The notes: generated by a model from the letters alone, not told the origin. DNA of 64,000 nt from Apiospora phragmitis (GCA_038363925.1 JAQQWL010000008.1:2294001-2358000); one strand, 5' to 3'. Shown: positions 47,179-58,671, counted from the stretch's first letter. Numbers and translations are program-made.

Positions 47179-47819
47179 CGTGGTAATACTGTTGGTCCAG
47201 GTGAACTAGAGGAAGTTATGAGTGTTGGAGCGAAATTAATTTTTGACAATGTGATGTTTCATAGTGAACATGAATTAACCCGTTTATATAAGTACTTATA
47301 TAAGAGTATGGACGGAAAGTATGACAAACCCCCCAGCGTTACTGCCGCGGAGGAGGGGGAGAAGTCGTAAAAGGGGCTGGCTGATTTAAGCGGACGGTAT
47401 TTCCGAGAAGAGTGTGGTGCTGGGGCTAAGCCTAGATCGGATACGGCACCGTCGTTCTACTGGGCGCCGTGGAGCTCCACGGCGGCTACAAGCTTACAAA
47501 TCTGAGGCGAAGCCAGGTTGCGGCAATGCAAGATCATGTCCAAAGACCTTACATACTAATATGAGAGAGATCCGATACCAACGAGAAAACTACCAGTAGG
47601 TTTACCGACTTATAATTCATAATTCAGTTACAGGCAATCGGGAGAGATCTGCTATTCCCTTAGCAGTCAGATGTTTTATTCAATAGACGCCCGATGTTTG
47701 CTCGTTCGCCCGAGAGAAGTTCCTCAAAGCTTTCTGTATGTTCTATTCAGATGAGTCTTCTTCTCTACTGTTGTACACTATATAGGACCAATGCAGAGAA
47801 GTTTACACCCGGAGTCGCT
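47179..47819. other. Intergenic between convergent/divergent neighbours
   Basis: Leader of the reductase gene (47179-47300, AT-rich with a tatataagtactt block near 47285) and the 3' flank of the PTH11-like gene. No gene seen. Confidence 0.4.
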
Positions 47820-50101
47820 CTATGTCTTCGCCTCTCCCGCCCTTTCCAATCCGTTGCTGCTGCCCTCCGCCCCACGCATCGTAAAAGTCGGCGACCACTG
47901 CCCAAACTCGCGCATCGAGTGCACCTTGCCGGGCGGCTGCGGGCAGATCGACAGCAGGTCCAAACGCTGCTGCTGGTCCCGGCTCCGCCGCCACTTGACG
48001 GGCTGGAACACAGGGGGCTTTAGGTTGAGGTTGTGGCTGCAGCGCCGGAGGAAGGCGGCCCGCGGCGGTGCCGAGAGGCCCAGCGGCTCGAAGGTGTCGC
48101 GGAGCTGGTTGTGGCTGCTGTTGTAGGTCGCCTCGCTGGCGATGGACCAGCGCAGGCTGCGGTTGTCATCGTTCTCAGTCCGGCTCTGGCTGGCGACGGA
48201 TTGGCGGGGCGACACCAGCGATCCCGCCGCTGAGTGGTGGTTGACGGTGGTGGCGGTGGTGGCGCTGCCGTGATGGGGGATACTCCACCCGCGAGGGCGT
48301 GCAGCAGCAAAGGGCGGCGTGGTTTGTTCTAGCATGGGGCAGTGACCGCTGTCTATGCTTCCGCTCATCAGGGGCAGAGGCGATGGTCGATGCGTGTTGG
48401 ACTGGGTGGGAGATCTATCCGAAGTACCCCAACGAGACTTGAAAATGTTTTTAGGCCAATAGGATACGGGCGCGTTCCTCATTGACTTGGTGGGAACAAT
48501 AGCACAACGTCGCGGGGAAGTATGTAATAACTTGTGTGTTTCGTGGAAGGGTAGAGATGTAAGCCTTGATCTCGGCTTGTCTATCGAGTCTGAGGACACA
48601 CTCGTGTATTCATCTGACTAGGAGCCAAGTAGTTAGTAGCTGTCATGCGTATCGGATTGGACTTCAGCGGAAAAGGTGACGTACAGCCATTAGATGATGC
48701 GGCAGGAGTGCCGCCCCTGGACGGGGCGGGATCAAGGCACCACGCCGACTGGTGATTTGGGTCAACTCCAAGGTCCTTGTGATACCTCCCTCTTCTGCTA
48801 TCGAGAGCGGCTCAGGAATTTCTTGGACGTTGGTGAAAAAACTGGCTTTGCGCTTGGCTGTCCTGTTGGCAGAGCCGCCGCCGTTAGAGGAACACCTGGA
48901 CTCGTGGAAGTACTCGTCCGGCCGCGGCTTCATGTCCCGGACGGGGAAATCCGCGGAAGGGTCCCCCGAGCTGAGTCGCCGCCGGAAGGTCCCGAATCCT
49001 CCCATCCATGGCCAGGCCTTGAGCCTTGCGAGAGAGTATCGGTGGATAGGGCGGCAGACTGCGGCCGACCAGGCAAGGACTCCCACACCGACCTCAACTG
49101 TGCTCCAAATGCACAAGTCAACTGTGTCATCTTGACGACGCAACAGGTGTAAGTTTCTTGGTTACTCGAGCATCTGGGCGGGAGGGGTCTTACAAAGAAA
49201 GTCGTGACCTGAGAGCATCCGTGGGAGAAAGAAAGTGCGAACAATGGTGGCAGCGCTACCACTACAATGACAGTATCAGCACGACATGGCCCTTGGTGTA
49301 GAATGGAATAAGTAGGCAGAATCAGACAGACATACATTGCTGCAAAGCAAAGAAGCCAGACGACCAAGGCCTTGGTCGGCCTCGTAATATTGAGCGAGCG
49401 TACAATCAGAAAGGGTATGATGCCGAAGACCCAATCCGCAAAACAGTTCAGGGCGGAGGCCACGTGGATCAAGGTTCGCATGACCTTGTAGTCCCAGCAC
49501 TTCCCCGGGGCGCGAGGCGAGACGTTCCAGAACGTGTCGATCGGCCGACATTGGATGATCATCAAGATGCTGTACAGGATACCGAACAGTAGTGTGCCCC
49601 ATGTCAAGATGTATAGGACCAGTAAGTGTCGCCGGTTGACGGCTATGCGGATCAGAAAGATGCCGATGAAGATTTTCAACGTGCAAGTGGCCACTACATA
49701 GACCTGGGAGGTCAAATACCACCACTAACCCCAATGTGAGCTTTGAAGAAGAGGAAGAATTAATGCTGGCCGAAGCAAGCAAGGCAGGCTTACCTTCAAA
49801 GCTCGGGCTTTTTCGGCTGGCGTCAGATCAGAATCACGCTTCCCTGAGCCGTGGACAGCACTGCCTATTTGGCAAGCAAGATACAAAGTGAAAGAGAGCT
49901 ATTGGATAGAAGTTTAGCTAATGTTATAAAGATGGTAGAGGCTTGTTCTTTGCGTACCTGGACAATAAGGAGTGACCAGTCATCGAATTTGAAGTGCTTC
50001 ACCAGCCGGAGCCGACTGCAGAAGCGAAGCAGGAAGATGGCCCAGCTGGCGGTAAGAAAGAAGACGCCGACGGCCAGGATCTCATGGCCGCGATCCTGCA
50101 T
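47820..50101 (-). CDS. PTH11-like seven-helix membrane protein (fungal rhodopsin-like domain)
   Basis: Six exons: 50101-49958, 49898-49794, 49703-49336, 49261-49194, 49130-48685 and 48617-47820; five introns of 59-90 bp, the last with a perfect TACTAAC branch. The frame is unbroken over 642 residues. Domain landmarks are HEILAVGVFFLTASWAIFLL (helix 1), LRFCSRLRLVKHFKFDDWSL, HGSGKRDSDLTPAEKARALK, VYVVATCTLKIFIGIFLIRI, IQCRPIDTFWNV, then FLYDTVDLCIWSTVEVGVGV and LAWSAAVCRPI before the tail. This is the fungal rhodopsin-like (SAT4/PTH11-related) domain of plasma-membrane receptors. No CFEM domain precedes it. A cytoplasmic tail of about 350 residues, Ser- and Arg-rich, is longer than in many relatives. 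The ligand is unknown; surface or nutrient sensing is inferred from the family. Confidence 0.85.
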
Positions 50102-51633
50102 GTTTCATGCGGCAAAGAAGGAGTGGCTCGATGGCGCTCGCGGCAGCCAAAGGAGGCGTGACTGAAACCAAAAAAAAGATGAGTATGGATTTGGGTTGGC
50201 TTTCTCCTCAAAGCCCGGAAAATCAGATCAATATAAACGCCACGCAGCTTTCAGTCATCTCTACTGCTCCTCCTGCGACGAACAACAGACCATTCAAAGT
50301 TTGTTCACTTTTGAGAAGATGTTAAGCAGAACATCTGTAAGGGGCAGGCGTAGACCTTAACTTTAAACAAGACAGAGCCCTCCCCTTCGACGCTAACGCG
50401 CGCGGGCAGGCCGTTGGAGAACGGAGTCGACGGCGCAGTGACAGCCTGGCAGTAGCGCCAGATCTTGTGTATCACTGGAAAACTCTATATTCAACCCATA
50501 TTGGGCGAAATGAGGGCATATCGGCGAGGACACCAGTCCATATGCTCCAAGGTTCGAGGCTTCCGAGTCAGCGGAGGGGAGGGGCTAGAACCCGGCGAGA
50601 TGGGATGAACTCAAAAATCGCCGTACACTAGCATCCCTGAAAGTTTATTAATTAACGGATACCGTTTCGGACTTCAGATAAAGTATCGACAGGCCATATT
50701 TTAATAGGGAATACATCGACGGCCTATTTGAAATATAAAAAACATAAAGGAATACTACTGTAAAAGATATGCCGCAACTGGGTAGCTGTTATAGGTTTCA
50801 GCAGATAGAGGTATTGCAGACGCATGAAATACCTGTACCACGGCTGGGGGGTAGGGTGTAAGAGGAGCAAAGTCAATGACGAGGGGGGATGGGGGGTGGC
50901 CCTGACAGATGCCTTTCGTCACTGCCGCAGCTTGGCGACGGCGCAGGCCGCCCACCCCTGCCTTAATCAGATGCCTTTTCGCTCTAGCGGGCGGACGGGC
51001 GAAGTGGGCGGTTCACGGTCGCATCCCGCCCCTCCCCCCTGGGCCGAAACCTGGAAACAACCCCGCGCGTTTGTCGCTTGGACGGTCGGCGACGTGCTTG
51101 GGCACTAGTCCCCGAATGAAACGCACCGCAACAGGCTGCTGACTAGCCGGCAAACACCCGAATAGGGCCTAGCACCTCGTCGTTGTCCGTGACGTGAATC
51201 AACGACGAATCTGGTTTGTGCCAACTGTCAGCTCGTTTCATTTCTCCTCGCCAACTGTCTGGATCGATCGTCGATATGTGTACAGACCGGAGCTTGGCAA
51301 TACGATCTTTGCAGGGTACCGCGAGGTTTGTCGTGTCAAAAAGCATAAGGAGTTCTGTCATCGATCCCAAGTGCATCTGGAACTGAAGAGTTGATATATG
51401 GGAATATGCTTGGTTCCTATCGGAGCTGTCAGTATCCCGTTGCGAATCATTTCTATATGAATAAGAGCTAAAGCTGATGCAGCACGGGGTACCTGCCTTA
51501 GTGAGATCGCGATCTCCCCATCTGATGTAGCCAACGGACGCAAGCCTCAGCACTAAACGATGTGCGTCTCTTCGAGACTGAAGAGTCTTACCGTGGTCGA
51601 CCACGGTCTCGAACCTATCCACACACACACTGC
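50102..51633. other. Intergenic, no gene recognised
   Basis: Leader of the PTH11-like gene up to about 50330, then 1.3 kb with only short frames. 50650-50760 is AT-rich. No RNA gene seen. Confidence 0.4.
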
Positions 51634-51700
51634 ATGTCGCAAAACATGAGGCTGCACGACACCGACTCTTGCGGGATCACGACCTATGGGCTCCTAGGGT

Positions 51701-52408
51701 ATGGCTTCTTGCTGGCCTGGGTCCTTCATCCTGCGACGGGGGGCACTACTCGGATATGACATCATCGGCTGGCCGCTCTCGGGAGCGTGGTGCTTTGGCC
51801 TAGGAAGCCAAGTGCTCGACTTTGCCGTAATAGGAGTCGCTCTCCGCGTGGGACGAAGTGGCTCTCGTGCGAGGCGTTTGCCGTGTCATTGCATTGCTGT
51901 TACCGGCTACGCAGAGGAACACGCACGCCAAGGACTAGATGTCGGTAGTTTCATTGCGCGGCCCTACTCGGGTTGCCCCGGATGCCCTCCCGGATTGTCT
52001 CGGCTACAGGTGTATATTGGACAGGCCAAGGAGGTCGAGGACGAGGCCTATTATAACCACAAGGAGCCGCGGAGAAGATACAAACGGCAGATGCACCAGC
52101 TGCTTGTTTTTGCCAAAGCGCTGCAGAGCGAGGTGATGGCCCACCATAACCCGGATCCCGAAGTTATTAGGGCGACCATTCGTGTTCTCCACGAGAGCTT
52201 TCTCGATGTGGACGTCTGGAAGCACGTGAGTGAGAAAGAACTCCGCGACGAGCTCGATGATGCGGTGGCCCTAGTCATGGAACATATTCTTGATATGCGG
52301 GAGACGGGTAATCCTTACTTATTAGATGATATTAAGGATAATATGTTAAACGTGTTTGAGGAAGTGGGTTTATTCCTAAGGCCTGCTGCTCCAGAACGAA
52401 CACAGTGA
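51701..52408 (+). CDS. Hypothetical protein with hydrophobic N-terminus and helical C-terminus
   Basis: Open for 235 codons. The N-terminal part is hydrophobic (GYDIIGWPLSGAWCFGLGSQ, then VLDFAVIGVALRVG). The C-terminal 110 residues look like a folded helical domain (RRRYKRQMHQLLVFAKALQS, then ELRDELDDAVALVMEHILDM and IKDNMLNVFEEVGLFL). The true start may be the Met at 51634 (MSQNMRLHDTDSCGITTYGL) in another frame, joined through a run of six G near 51742 that would need one base fewer. I recognise no family. The AT-rich end (52300-52400) differs in composition from the start. Could be a real orphan gene or the remnant of one. Confidence 0.38.
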   Translation: MASCWPGSFILRRGALLGYDIIGWPLSGAWCFGLGSQVLDFAVIGVALRVGRSGSRARRLPCHCIAVTGYAEEHARQGLDVGSFIARPYSGCPGCPPGLSRLQVYIGQAKEVEDEAYYNHKEPRRRYKRQMHQLLVFAKALQSEVMAHHNPDPEVIRATIRVLHESFLDVDVWKHVSEKELRDELDDAVALVMEHILDMRETGNPYLLDDIKDNMLNVFEEVGLFLRPAAPERTQ

Positions 52409-52789
52409 GATAGCCGACCTCATGGTTCTTCCGTCTGGAACGGATATGAACCTGGCGGACGCAGGCAAAGCTGGTGCTTTGAAACCCATGATAAGCGTTC
52501 TGCTTTCCTAGGAGCTTGTGCAGCGCACGACACTCATTTAGCCTTAGAGGATGGCTTTAGTGGGAACTTATTTCCGTGGTTTTGTAGTTGTGGCCAGCGA
52601 GGCTTTTAAAGTAGGAGACCTTATTTGGATTAACAATATTATATTAGAATTAAGTAATAACAAAAGAAGGGAGGTACGCGAGAGATATCCTGTGTTCTTA
52701 TACTCCATCAATAATAATATGCGAGCATCGATATTATCCGAAGCACGAATAGGGAGTTTGCGCCAATAAACCGACAGTAGGGGGCTTCT

Positions 52790-54560
52790 TTAGGACGCCT
52801 CGATCATCAAATCGAACTTGGTGCAGCCCAAGTCCAGGGCCGTGGAGACGACCACCTTGCCGGAGCAGACCTCGAAGACGACGGGGCCCTGGGGGGCCGG
52901 GCGCGTGCAGCTCAGCACCGCGGTGACGGGGTCGACGGCGCAGGTCAGGTAGAGGTAATGGAACTTGGCGATGTCGGCGACGGGGTTGAAGTACAGGAGA
53001 CCGACCGGCTGGTTGTTGGTGTTGGCGGAGAGTCCATTGGCGAGCAGGTGGTTCGCGGAGTCGAGGGCGACAGAGGACGCGGCCGTGCGCAGCCCGAAGC
53101 TCACGATGAACTGGTTCGTGCCTTGGGGGGCGAGTTTGACGTACTGCCCGTCGAACTGCGAGTCCCTGGCTTTCAGGTAGCCTTGTGTGGGTGCTGGGGT
53201 GACTAAAAGTAGTATCATGTCAGCGGATGTCATCAAAGGGGGCGTACTTTTCTTTTCTTCTTTTCTCTCTCTCTCTATCTTTCTCTGATTCTGGTATTTC
53301 TCCTCGAAATGGAAGGACCATCTGTCAATAAAAGGGGAAAATTGTACTGACATGTGGTAATCGCGGTGGTAGCTGTTGTCTCAGTAACTCCGGTGGTAGT
53401 TGTTTCAAGCGAAGTGGCGGTGCTCGTCTGTAACACAGTCTATGGTCAGTCGACCGCATCTCATCAAATCAATGAGTATTATGAGTTTTATGTTTGCAAG
53501 ACGACTAAGATGCCGGTACCATATTGCAATATATAGATCGGACTTACCTGGTCGACAGTAGAAGTGACAGGGACGGTCAGCGTCACCGAAATAACCTCGG
53601 TGACGGTGACGGTCTGCGTCTGGGTGGCCGTCGTGGTCAGGCTCACGGTCGAGTTGGTCTGGGCCGTCTGGGTGACCTGCGTGCCCTCGGTCACGGTCAC
53701 GGTGGCGCTGGGGACGTCGGCCGTGATCGTGATCGCACGTATGCCCTGGCACCGGCAGACGCTCGAGTAGGCCTTGATCTCCAGGCAGGCGTCGGTCGCG
53801 TAGGCCGGGACGGACACGCCCACACTCACGGACACGCTGATGTTGGGCAAGTTCCTGCGGGCGACGGCGGAAAGCGGCTGGCGCATGAGGGCGTTGACGT
53901 CAATAGTAGTAGCAGCGCGCTTGCGCTTTTCCGTGATTTGAGGCAAAAGAGTCTTGGTGGAAAGGAATCTATCGGTTTCCGTGGCGGTGATCTGTTACTT
54001 GGTCAGCAATTGAATAAAGTCAAGCACATTCCACGAGATTGTAAATGATCACGTACCGTCAATGTTGCGGTCTCGGTGACGGTGACGTCAACAGTGTTGG
54101 TCTGTTTGTTCCTGAATTAGTACATCCTCGCTCCTAGTCCCAACGTATTGAATCATACCTCGGTAGCAACGTCGGTGACAGTAGCGGAGCTGGTTTCCGT
54201 AGTAGTCGTGCTAGTCGTGTCGGTCTATCAAACCAATCAGCAACTGTCTCGAACTTCCAGGTGAGGGAGGGCGTTCCTCCCCCCAGTCCTGCTCACCTCG
54301 GTCGCCGTGTCAAAGGTGCTTTGGGTGAGGACATCCGTGACATCAACGGTCTGGAACGCGGTTGCCGTGACGGTGGCATAGCTGGTCGACGGCGTGACCG
54401 TCGTGCGCATGAAAACCGAGCAGTCTTGCCTAGGGTTCTGACCGGCGAGGTCGGTCTAAAGGGCCACCAGATAACATGAGTCGGGGGGGCATGTCAGGCA
54501 GGGCTTGGCCTGAACGCCGCCCAACAGCAGGAAAGGAACGAGAGCGAGTGTCCTGTACAT
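52790..54560 (-). CDS. Thr/Val-rich secreted or wall-anchored surface protein, in-frame TAG at codon 35
   Basis: Six exons: 54560-54297, 54224-54159, 54101-54057, 53991-53548, 53427-53352 and 53202-52790; 435 codons in one consistent frame. It begins with a signal peptide (MYRTLALVPFLLLGGVQA). A CPPDSC region follows, then TTVTPSTSYATVTATAFQ-type Thr/Val repeats, a dibasic site (ITEKRKRAATTIDVNALM), further repeats (TVTVTEVISVTLTVPVTSTV) and a compact C-terminal domain (GLLYFNPVADIAKFHYLYLT with paired Cys). The repeats are heavy O-glycosylation candidates. Exons 2 and 3 are tiny phase-0 exons that each begin with Thr; exons 1 and 2 both end TE. TAG at 54458-54456 interrupts the frame between CYLVAL and TDLAGQNPRQDC; CAG to TAG is a simple explanation. 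Unless an unseen intron removes it, the product is truncated. Confidence 0.65.
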
Positions 54561-56054
54561 GATGATAACGATGAAAGAGTGACTGGGGGTGAGATATGAT
54601 CAGAACCGTAAAGACCTCGGAACCAAAGAAGGTGAGTCAACCACAGCCAGAACTCCTGGCATATATATAGCTGCACTCTGTCGTTGGTTGGGTGCCCTGA
54701 CTAGAAGACCACTGTGACGTTCCTCAATTACCGGTTGTCCTTCGGACTGAGGCCATCACGGTCTAGAAGCAAGCCGGATAAGCCCCTCTCGGAAAACCAG
54801 CGTGAGAATCATCTGAGGACGTTCAGCTTTTCGGCTCTGCTTTGTCTGAAGCACCCCTGCAAGTGGTAATTAGCTAAGTAATTCGTGCACCATCTAGATC
54901 ACCACGCTAGCCCTAGCATTGCCTAAAGTAGACAATCTGGGGGTTGACTATCGACGAGCGGCTCAAGCCTAAGGTGGAGCAGGATCCACCATCCTAACGG
55001 GGATATAATCGGTCGGAATCGTGGTCGTGTTCCTGGCTAGTAGTAGACGCACGTAGTATGCGGCCAATGGCCCAATTGCGCTAACACCTCTTGTCTACTA
55101 AAGAAACGCGATGTTAATAATTTAGAAAAGAAAAAAACCTTGGACGACTAAGGAAAAGGGGATGCTCATTATCTTCTAGACCGCTGTCTTTTGTCCGGGC
55201 TTGCTGATTTCCTATCTGGTATGCAAGTTGCGGATTACGATATTGGCATGCAAATTACTAGCTAATTGGCGTCTGTCAGACTGTATTGCACTGCCTAAGC
55301 TAGACACATATTCTCTCAACGGCCGTCCAAGGTCAGCCTTATATGGCCCTGCGTCTCAAGGTGTTGCTTGCCGAGCATGCTTACAACCTGCCAGTCAGGC
55401 GTGCTAGAAGAGTTGAAGCGCATGTGGCGCGTGATCGCTTAGTGCATGTCAATAATAGTCAGCATCGGGTTACACCACCACAGCTGAGTCAAAGGGTCTT
55501 CCATGTTGTGCGTAGTCAACTTTCTAACAGCCACCTGTTCAGAAACTGTCAATTGGTTTGAGTTTGCAAGGCAAGACATTGTCTAAGTTAGCTGGACGCT
55601 GCCACCTCTTGCCTGACTGGACTACATAACAGAGTGAGACATGGCACAGCATCTGATTAGAGGCATAAGTCGCTTGCCAATAGGCGATAATTTCCTACGT
55701 GATGAATATACAGTTCGGGTTGATTTGAATATGACCTCCATATGTACCACACAACTCATAGTTAGGGGATGTGCTAATAACTTCTTATTTAATTGAAAAT
55801 ATTTCCATTTCCAACGTGGTTTCTAAATTGCAATTCCCCTCGCACAGTATACAATCATAACGATCTAATACTTCGCTATATGCAAATTTGGGTGATTCCA
55901 AAATCACTCAAACTACCAGAACGAACGAACACCATTGAGCGATCACCTGAGAGAATTCAAAACATTCCGCAGAGACGCAACCCCCCGCTCTGCGTCGGTC
56001 GAGATATTGACAGTAGCGGCAACAGTGCTTCGACAAAATAGTAAAGCATTCAAC
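54561..56054. other. Intergenic, no gene recognised
   Basis: A TATA-like tatatatagctgcac (54660-54675) lies about 100 bp upstream of the surface-protein start. Beyond it, 54700-55900 holds only broken short frames. 55350-55460 has coding-like composition and may be a remnant, but I cannot name it. Confidence 0.4.
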
Positions 56055-56429
56055 ATGGAGACAACCTTCTCGAACTGGCATGGCCCGCCCGACAACAACC
56101 CACAACCCCGGAAAACCGTGATCCAGTACATTGCCCTGGCCGGGACCCTGCTGGTGATGATGATCCCGATCGGCTTCGTGCTGCTCCACATTGCGCTCTG
56201 CGCAGATGAATATTACTTCCAAGCTTGGGAGCGCAGACGGCGCCGAGACGAAAGGCGGGCACGACATTCAGGGCAAGAGCAGCATCAGCAGCAAAGGGAG
56301 CAAGATCTAGAGCGTAGTTTCGTTGGTGGAAATGGACCAGGATACGGAGACTGGTACTATTCTGGCGCGACGGAATCATCACATCTGCTCTCAGCTGCTA
56401 ATGAACGAAGCCTAAGCGACATTGACTGA
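56055..56429 (+). CDS. Small single-pass membrane protein A
   Basis: I take the Met at 56055 (METTFSNWHGPPDNNPQPRK), giving 124 residues. The frame is open upstream to 55935, but that part looks like leader. One membrane helix (YIALAGTLLVMMIPIGFVLL) is followed by a strongly basic stretch (WERRRRRDERRARHSG), so the C-terminus is probably cytoplasmic, then a Gln-rich part (QHQQQREQDLERSF) and a Ser-rich end (ATESSHLLSAANERSLSDID). Architecture and the EQDLERS block match the neighbour at 57542, so the two are probably paralogues. Function unknown; the intact frame and absence of introns make the call fair rather than certain. Confidence 0.5.
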   Translation: METTFSNWHGPPDNNPQPRKTVIQYIALAGTLLVMMIPIGFVLLHIALCADEYYFQAWERRRRRDERRARHSGQEQHQQQREQDLERSFVGGNGPGYGDWYYSGATESSHLLSAANERSLSDID

Positions 56430-57541
56430 TGGAAACCGCTTTCTTTGCTTCCTCTCACTTCGGTTCGATACATGGGTTACCTGCTGGATGAGTGGTAGAT
56501 TGAATATACAATACCGGGCTGATTGCCACGAGGTTACTCAAGTCTGTGGACACTGACTTGGTCAAGCAACTAGGCCAGACTGTTAGTGGTAATTGGCTCA
56601 ACAAAAGACTTCTTGTATGATTCCCGGAGGGAGAGATGTTATGAACGGTTTACTTTCATGACTCGTCCGCTATGCCTAGTTGATATATCGACTCTGTTAT
56701 TGCTGCACACTTAGGCTTCACGACTTGCTTTCTTTCTTACGTTGAGCGTTTCGTTTCGACATAGTGAATAGTGGTATTAGACTAGTCTTTAAAATGAACC
56801 ATTCCATTTTTGCTGTGTGACCAGCTTGCTTTTTAGAAGAAAAGGGGGGAAAAAGATTTATATATATCTGATCTTCTTGATGTTTAACCCGTTCGGGCTT
56901 TATTCGAGGAGGTGCGCCCATTTGCGATTTGCCGCAATCTCTTGCAAAAGGGGGAATAGGATATCTTGCTGGGGCAAAATCACGGTATGCTTTAAGGTTG
57001 TGTGTCATGTTTCCAACACCTTGTGTATTCAGGTTTCAAACAAAGTACGGTCGAGGAGGATGCAATAAACTTGCTATACACAGTGCCATGAGCACCTTTT
57101 ATGGCATATGCTAAGCTTACTGAATAATTCGGCGTAGAACCAAATGCCAACTACATTTAGACCCGTGAATAATTCCTAGTACTTAGATTAGTAGGGAGCC
57201 CTAGTGATATAGGGAGATGTAATTACCGTCGTCGATCGTCTAGAGAGGAAGGAAGAGAGCCATACTAAAATACAGGAATGTTATACTTTAACTCACAATG
57301 TATCAAGATGGCGCGCCTTGGACCAGTTTCTATGCGTCTGCTTGTATTCATAACTGTGCCTCGAGTTCCAAAATGTTGTGTATAATAGATGTTTTTTCCA
57401 CTGAACGAAGTTTACGTCCTCTATTACAAGACCTCACAAGATAGTAAGAAACACCAAGACTTCTGCAGCCCATCACAAATTCCTGCCAAAGAACATTACC
57501 AAACCTCGATAGCCATCGTCATCCTCGACGAAACCCGCATA
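56430..57541. other. Intergenic, no gene recognised
   Basis: Short frames only. 57389-57541 is open in frame with protein B but does not look like protein, so I treat it as leader. Confidence 0.4.
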
Positions 57542-58452
57542 ATGGAACCGATCGCAGCATCCCCAACCTGCAACAACAACCCGCCCTCTGCCTACTACAG
57601 CAGCGGCCCAGAGCACCCAGGGCGGTACATGCTCTTCGTATGGGGCGTCCTCATGCTCGTTATCCTGCTCGCGTACATCGCCCTCACGCTCTTCATGGTT
57701 CTCGAAGAGAGGGATTATGGACGCCGCCAGGAACAGCTCATCGAAGCGTGGCGGGTCGCTTGTATCCAGTCGCCATCCCAACCGCCGCCCGAGGAGCAGG
57801 AGCGGGATATAGAGCGGAGCCCCCTCACACGCTCCGGGGATGAGGGTGACGATGAAGATACAGACACAACCGAAGAAGAGCACACCGTCATCCTACACAG
57901 CGGCGGGTACGGGTCCACGGACTCGCATCCGCCCTTTAACCCGCCACAGATCTACGGCAACCATGTACCCGACCCCGACCACCGCGTCGTCGACGGCGCG
58001 GGGACAGCCCGTCGCCGCCGTATTCTCCCGGGACACCACCAGCGTACCCGTACCCGAGCGTAGCCGATACCTTAGTCGAGCTCTCGGACCACGAGCTCGC
58101 TTGGGAGCACCTGGAACATATCGACACCAACGGCAGCGGCGAGGTGTCGGCGGCGATGGCGGCAGTCGCAGCAGCAGACGCACCCGCAGCGAATAGCAGC
58201 TCGACGGGCCGCCTGGTGCCTTCGCCAAGACCAGAGGCGGAGGAGGAGGAGCAGAGGTCCTCCTCTTCGTCTTCGCATAGCCCGCGCGTGCTAGAAGGCC
58301 ACGAGCTGGTGACCAAGATCAAGAAGGCTGTGCATTGGCCTCCCGGCATGAAGGGGAGAAGCTCGTCGTCGAGTAGCAGTAGCTTGCCCGAGAGTAGTTC
58401 GCAGCAGGAGGAATCTCAGGAAGGATTGCGCAAGAGGAGCAGTCAGGAGTAA
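57542..58452 (+). CDS. Single-pass membrane protein B, paralogue of A, with one single-base gap
   Basis: Starts MEPIAASPTCNNNPPSAYYS. One membrane helix (YMLFVWGVLMLVILLAYIAL), then a charged part with EEQERDIERSPLTRSGDEGD that parallels EQDLERS of protein A, then an acidic Thr-rich stretch (DDEDTDTTEEEHTVIL). At a run of four G near 58000 the frame is lost. With one more G it continues as DSPSPPYSPGTPPAYPYPSV, then ADTLVELSDHELAWEHLEHI, DTNGSGEVSAAM and a Ser/Glu-rich end at 58452, about 303 residues. DTNGSGEV resembles the first two-thirds of an EF-hand loop, but the final acidic residue is Met, so calcium binding is doubtful. Without the correction the protein ends at 58063. Function unknown. 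Confidence 0.52.
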
Positions 58453-58624
58453 GAAGAGAGTGAGGCGTTAGACAGGGGTACTGCGATGCTATTATGATAT
58501 ACGTTTGGAGCGTCTGATTGATAACTATTCACCCAAATAAACTATCTTGTAAATATCTTGCATCTATTCAAAGTTTTGCTGTAAAGGTCAAGCTGTGCTA
58601 GATATAGAAGTTATTAAATATCTA

Positions 58625-58671
58625 ACGTACCTTATAAGCGAGCTGCGTATATAAGTAAGCTGCGCACTTTT
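58625..58671 (+). repeat. Left terminal inverted repeat of Fot1/pogo-type element
   Basis: Starts acgtacc and contains two tandem versions of a 16-17 bp unit (aagcgagctgcgtatat, aagtaagctgcgcac). Pairs with 60412-60458 allowing for RIP-type differences. Confidence 0.85.

Noticed and set aside
17995..50101. A secondary-metabolite cluster formed by the MFS, P450 and enoyl reductase genes
   Set aside because: They lie up to 29 kb apart, separated by housekeeping genes (auxin efflux carrier family protein, SUR7/PalI, Pbs2), and no backbone synthase (PKS, NRPS, terpene cyclase) is present.
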